The position numbers were made by a program, and so were the translations under genes. 64,000 nt of DNA from Arthrobacter celericrescens (lineage in GTDB: Bacteria > Actinomycetota > Actinomycetes > Actinomycetales > Micrococcaceae): contig NZ_QYLP01000093.1 of the NCBI RefSeq assembly GCF_003614925.1, forward strand, positions 1 through 64,000. Direction: 5' to 3'. Shown here one piece after another: positions 58,987 to 64,000 of the stretch. Numbering within the stretch: position 1 is the stretch's first letter; each line of letters starts with the position of its first letter. The notes beneath the pieces were generated by a model, which was not told the origin of the DNA, ran no database searches, and worked only from the letters and a program-made list of their open reading frames with translations.

Positions 58987-59911
58987 GGTGGATGTACCTT
59001 TCCTGCAGGAGCCCGCGGCGCGTCGCAGCGAGGGCGGCCCCGTCCATGCCGTCGCCGAGGGGCTCGACCATCTCAATCCCAGCCGAAGCCAAGGTGTTGT
59101 GCAAGAGGCCGGCGAAGAACTCCGAGTTCGCGACGCCGCCCAGCACCGCCACCCGGCCGGTGCCGCCGCTGGCGCGCTTGACCGTGCCGGCAAGGATCCT
59201 GCACGCCTCGTCCACGATTCCGCGCGCGACGGCGTCACCCGCCTCCGCTGCGTGCAGCACCAGGGGAGCGAAACGGGCCATCGCCCGGGCCGGGTTCTCC
59301 ATGCCGCCCAGCCAGGCGGGAAGCATGAGGGGCGACTCAACCAAAGCCTCCGCCGCGGCGCTCAGCGAAGTCTCCGGGCCGCCGTCGAACGCCTGCACCA
59401 CCGCTTCCAGGCCGCGCTGGCCGATCCACCGGCCGCTGCCCCGGTCGCCCAGCAGCGGCCCCCAGCCGTCGGCGCGGTGCAACTGCCCGCCGTCGTCGAA
59501 GCGGAACGCCACGGCGCCGGTGCCCACGATAAGCACGGTGCCGGGGGCGCCCTGCATGGCGCCGAGCTGCGCGGCGGTGGCGTCGGACAGGACCGCGGCG
59601 GGGACGCCGAAGCGGCGGGCGAGCAGGGTGGCCAGTTCGCGGGAGCTTTCGGCGGAAGCCTCGACGCCGGCCACGGCCGCACCGAAACCGGCCAGCGGGG
59701 ATCCGGATGGCCCGGCTGCCGTCAGTTCCGCGGGAATCATCGTGGCCGTCTCTTCCAGCAGTTCGAACGCCAGGCGGGCACCGTCGGTAATGCCGAGTCC
59801 GGGGAAGCCATGCTGGTCTGCCTGGGCGAGCACCCGGTCACCGGAACGCAGTTCCAAGCGGCACCTGCTCTTGCCGAGATCGGCCACCAGCACCATCTCC
59901 GAAGCATTCAT
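58961..59911 (-). CDS. BadF/BadG-type amino-sugar kinase (GlcNAc/MurNAc kinase)
   Basis: A 316-residue ASKHA-fold kinase. The phosphate-1 motif is VADLGKSRCRLEL at the start, GTGAVAFRFDDGG near 122, and the diagnostic GWGPLLGDRGSGRWIG near 140-155. The C-terminal VAVLGGVANSEFF is the adenosine site. It resembles N-acetylglucosamine kinases and the MurNAc/GlcNAc kinase MurK. Coupled to murQ, it most likely makes MurNAc-6-P for MurQ. ATG at 59911; a TAGCTT box ends 7 nt before it and no ribosome binding site is seen, so the mRNA may be leaderless. Confidence 0.87.
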   Translation of the reverse strand: MNASEMVLVADLGKSRCRLELRSGDRVLAQADQHGFPGLGITDGARLAFELLEETATMIPAELTAAGPSGSPLAGFGAAVAGVEASAESSRELATLLARRFGVPAAVLSDATAAQLGAMQGAPGTVLIVGTGAVAFRFDDGGQLHRADGWGPLLGDRGSGRWIGQRGLEAVVQAFDGGPETSLSAAAEALVESPLMLPAWLGGMENPARAMARFAPLVLHAAEAGDAVARGIVDEACRILAGTVKRASGGTGRVAVLGGVANSEFFAGLLHNTLASAGIEMVEPLGDGMDGAALAATRRGLLQERYIHRDGTNWPD

Positions 59912-60036
59912 GAGCACTAAGCTACTACGCGTTGTGAGGCCCGGGAACGCAATGAAATCGAGGGCCACCGCGGACGCGATAAACTGTGGCGTATCCCCAC
60001 CATCCGCGCCGAACGCGATCCAAGACGGAGATTTTT

Positions 60037-61707
<1,671 letters not shown>

Positions 61708-61717
61708 TCCCCACCTG

Positions 61718-61779
61718 CATCGATTGCTGAGGCAACGTCGTTTTGAGCCTTCAAAACGACGTCGTCTCAGCAGTCGATG
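61718..61779. terminator. 62-bp near-perfect palindrome after purH
   Basis: Outer arms 61718-61731 and 61766-61779 pair at 13 of 14 positions. A 3-nt bulge on each side leads to perfect inner 12-bp arms ACGTCGTTTTGA (61735-61746) and TCAAAACGACGT (61751-61762), loop GCCT. It lies 11 bp after the purH stop and before the convergent protease. It can act as a bidirectional terminator, and its size suggests a dispersed palindromic repeat. Confidence 0.8.
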
Positions 61780-61845
61780 GGAAGAAGAACAGCGAAACGG
61801 CGGCCGACCCCTCACGGGGGCGGCCGCCGTCGTCGTTAATTCAGC

Positions 61846-62820
61846 CTAGTTGGCGGAAGCGTTGCTGTACGCCTGCTGGATGACCGAACCCCAATACGGG
61901 CCGTACATGGTGGTGGAGCGGCTGCCGTAACCGTAGCTGTTGACCGAGTTCTGGTAGCCCGCGGAGGTGCTGCCGATGAACCAGGGGCCACCGGAGGAGC
62001 CGCCGGTCATGTCGCACGGGATGCCCTGGGTGGTGCCGCCGGGGTTGATCGTGTCGTTGATGGCGGTGCCGGTGCAGGCCTTGAGGGACTGGCCGTCGAA
62101 GGGGCTGGCGGCAGGGTAGCCGAAGGCCTTGTAGCTCAGGCCGCGGGCCGCGTTGAACTCGACGCCGGAGGCGCCCACCACGTCGGAGAGGCTCTGGCCG
62201 TTCAGGGTGGAGACGACGGCGAAGCCGGTGTCGTACTGGATGTCCCCGCCGGAGCTCCACTGGTTGGTGGTGTACAGGGCGCGGGCGGTCCACTTCCCGT
62301 ACGGGGCCGCGCCGTTGAGGTAGGCCGGGACGAAGACGAAGTTGGTGGCGAAGGCTCCGGGGCCCTCGTTGAGGCAGTGCCCGGCGGTGGAGACGGTGCT
62401 CTTGTTGGCGGATGCCACGGAGTTGCCGGAGCACACGTAGTTGAGGCCGCCGAGGGTGAAGAAGACCTTGCCGATGTGCGGCACCGGGTTCTCGTTGGTG
62501 TGCAGGACGGGCTTGCCCTTGCCCGCTTTGCCGGTAATCCGGGTGGAGGTGCCCTGCTCGACGGCGGCACGGGAGGTACTCTTGCCGCGTTCCAGGGCCT
62601 TCTGTGCCAGGACGTCGCCCGGGATGGCCGAGCGCATGCGTTCGGGAGTCCAATAGTCGGCCACGCCGCTGGTCTGCAGGACGATGCTGACGGTGTGGGA
62701 CGTCTCCTTGGTGTCCGGGGACGCGGAGGTTGCGGCCGCCCCTCCCGCGGACGTGAAGGCGAACAGTGCGGCCGCGGAGAGACCGAGAAGGCTTGTGGCC
62801 AGGGTCTTGGTTCTTGTCAC
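61846..62820 (-). CDS. Secreted V8-like/S1 serine protease
   Basis: A 324-residue exported protease. The N-terminus (TRTKTLATSLLGLSAAALFAF, then an Ala/Gly-rich stretch) is a signal peptide, and a propeptide of about 70 residues follows. The triad is visible: His in VSTAGHC near 150, Asp in QYDTGFAVV near 203, Ser in TGGSSGGPWF near 275. Two Cys pairs could form disulfides. It resembles glutamyl-endopeptidase/V8-type and other bacterial trypsin-like proteases; specificity not assignable. The GTG at 62820 has AGGAC 6 nt upstream and begins the signal peptide; the frame continues upstream without support. Confidence 0.88.
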   Translation of the reverse strand: MTRTKTLATSLLGLSAAALFAFTSAGGAAATSASPDTKETSHTVSIVLQTSGVADYWTPERMRSAIPGDVLAQKALERGKSTSRAAVEQGTSTRITGKAGKGKPVLHTNENPVPHIGKVFFTLGGLNYVCSGNSVASANKSTVSTAGHCLNEGPGAFATNFVFVPAYLNGAAPYGKWTARALYTTNQWSSGGDIQYDTGFAVVSTLNGQSLSDVVGASGVEFNAARGLSYKAFGYPAASPFDGQSLKACTGTAINDTINPGGTTQGIPCDMTGGSSGGPWFIGSTSAGYQNSVNSYGYGSRSTTMYGPYWGSVIQQAYSNASAN

Positions 62821-63177
62821 GATTGTCCTGACTTTCGGTGGGGAAAGCGGGCCCGGACGGAAGCCCCGCCGCGGGATAACGGAATGAAGGTACCCGCGCC
62901 GTGACGGCTTTGTAAAGGGATGTTTCAGAGTTTGTGATAGCACTCTATGAATTACGACGGCGGCTCCCGCGCCATGCGGCGCCGCCGTGGCGGCGCGTCA
63001 TGCAAGCCCGGGAATCCCCGCAATTTAGGGGCGAAATGGCCCGCTGTGGCATAGTTGGAATGTTCCGCCGGGCATCATCCGGCAAACAACGCAAGGGGTT
63101 TGTGGTCCGTCCTGCGTGCCGACAGGAGCAGCGGCGGGCGTGCAGCCCCGGGAGACCTTCAGGGAGACGCCCGAGCA
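62821..63177. other. Divergent intergenic region between protease and icd
   Basis: No gene is seen in this 357-bp gap. It should contain promoters for both divergent genes. A GC-rich hairpin with arms GCGCCGCC (62979-62986) and GGCGGCGC (62989-62996) lies in it, without a T-run. I could not assign promoter boxes with confidence. Confidence 0.45.
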
Positions 63178-64000
63178 ATGGCCAAGATTATCTACACCCA
63201 CACCGATGAAGCGCCGATGCTGGCCACGTATTCCTTCCTGCCGATCATCGAAGCCTTCGCTTCGACGGCGGGCGTGGACGTGGAAACCCGAGACATCTCG
63301 CTGGCCGGCCGCATCATTGCCGCCTTCGGTGACTACCTCACCGAAGAGCAGCGCATCGGTGACGCACTGGCCGAGCTCGGCGAACTGGCGAAGAAGCCCG
63401 AAGCCAACATCATCAAGCTGCCCAACATCAGCGCATCCGTCCCGCAGCTGAAGGCGGCTATCGCCGAACTGCAGGGCAAGGGCTACGCCCTCCCGGACTA
63501 CCCGGACAACCCCTCTTCGGACGAAGAGACGGACATCCGTTCCCGGTACGACAAGATCAAGGGTTCCGCCGTGAACCCGGTGCTGCGCGAAGGCAACTCG
63601 GACCGCCGCGCCCCGCTGTCCGTGAAGAACTACGCCCGCCAGAACCCGCACTCCATGGGTGCCTGGAGCGGCGATTCCAAGACCAACGTCGCAACCATGG
63701 GTGCCGACGACTTCCGCTCGAACGAGTTGTCCGCGGTGATCCCCGCCGACGACACCCTCCGCATCCAGCTGGTCCGCGAAGACGGCTCGGTCAAGACCCT
63801 CAAGCAGTCCATCCCCGTGCTGGCCGGCGAAGTGGTTGACGGCACCGTCATGCGCGCCGCCGCCCTGGACGAGTTCCTCGCCGCCCAGGTTGCCCGGGCC
63901 AAGGAAGAAGGCGTGCTGTTCTCGGCACACCTGAAGGCCACCATGATGAAGGTCTCGGACCCGATCATCTTCGGCCACGTGGTCAAGGCCTACTTCGCCG
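63178..64000 (+). CDS. icd: Monomeric NADP-dependent isocitrate dehydrogenase (5' part)
   Basis: The first 274 residues of a monomeric-type (about 740 residues) NADP-isocitrate dehydrogenase; the gene runs off the right edge. [28 protein letters not shown] and [22 protein letters not shown], then [14 protein letters not shown] and [12 protein letters not shown], are typical, with the isocitrate-binding Ser/Asn/Arg set in this region. It turns isocitrate into 2-oxoglutarate in the TCA cycle, making NADPH. The monomeric form is usual in Corynebacterium and Arthrobacter. ATG at 63178 follows AGGGAG by about 11 nt. Confidence 0.95.
   Translation, partial: MAKIIYTHTDEAPMLATYSFLPIIEAFASTAGVDVETRDISLAGRIIAAFGDYLTEEQRIGDALAELGELAKKPEANIIKLPNISASVPQLKAAIAELQGKGYALPDYPDNPSSDEETDIRSRYDKIKGSAVNPVLREGNSDRRAPLSVKNYARQNPHSMGAWSGDSKTNVATMGADDFRSNELSAVIPADDTLRIQLVREDGSVKTLKQSIPVLAGEVVDGTVMRAAALDEFLAAQVARAKEEGVLFSAHLKATMMKVSDPIIFGHVVKAYFA

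Noticed and set aside
58987..59340. An upstream extension of murQ
   Set aside because: It overlaps the kinase coding region in another frame, and the GTG at 58986 has a good ribosome binding site.

Overview
The window looks like high-GC actinobacterial chromosome, most likely a member of the Micrococcaceae (Arthrobacter, Pseudarthrobacter or Paenarthrobacter type). Reasons: strong G/C preference at third codon positions in the housekeeping genes, many GTG and TTG starts, a DUF6318-type lipoprotein, the purN/purH neighbourhood with a DUF6350 membrane protein and an esterase-MprF pair, an HspR-like regulator beside hsp20, and a monomeric NADP-isocitrate dehydrogenase. No rRNA, tRNA, CRISPR array or intact transposase was seen. 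Assignments come from reading motifs; no database search was run.

Region 1 (about 250-34,500) is a large accessory defence island. It opens with a single-chain GmrSD-like type IV restriction protein (DUF262 + DUF1524) and an unrecognised 475-residue protein. Two long convergent operons follow. The plus operon (3,947-21,187) encodes an SNF2-like helicase (DrmD-like), a very large N6-adenine methyltransferase of the Eco57I/DrmMI kind, a 2,124-residue helicase with zinc ribbons, a DUF1998 region and a nuclease-like tail (DruE-like), a UvrD-type helicase, and a DUF3883 protein. The minus operon (34,223-21,243) encodes a C5-cytosine methyltransferase, a 1,560-residue fusion of an HSP90-like (sacsin-type) ATPase to a DEAH helicase, a second UvrD-type helicase, DrmA and DrmB. 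The operons meet at one perfect 18-bp-arm hairpin. The set mixes class 1 DISARM (DrmD, adenine methylase), class 2 DISARM (cytosine methylase, DrmA, DrmB) and Druantia-like (giant DUF1998 helicase) parts. No DrmC phospholipase-D motif or DrmE was seen. This is the best candidate for an undescribed composite system.

Region 2 (34,499-42,835) holds a flavin monooxygenase coupled to an alpha/beta hydrolase, a near-duplicate of that hydrolase 2.6 kb away, two secreted proteins between the copies, a secreted trypsin-like protease, cspA with a structured leader, an unrecognised 469-residue protein, and an 800-bp gene-poor stretch with a large hairpin and degenerate tandem repeats.

Region 3 (42,836-50,081) has a coupled glycosyltransferase and UDP-glucose dehydrogenase pair, a heat-shock cluster (HspR-like MerR regulator, Hsp20, J-domain protein), and an NfeD-like/flotillin pair.

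Region 4 (50,271-64,000) is mostly core genome: DUF6350 membrane protein, purN, an esterase and MprF-like lipid aminoacylation pair, a MurNAc-6-P etherase / amino-sugar kinase / MFS cluster, purH, a secreted V8-like serine protease, and the 5' part of icd, which runs off the window.
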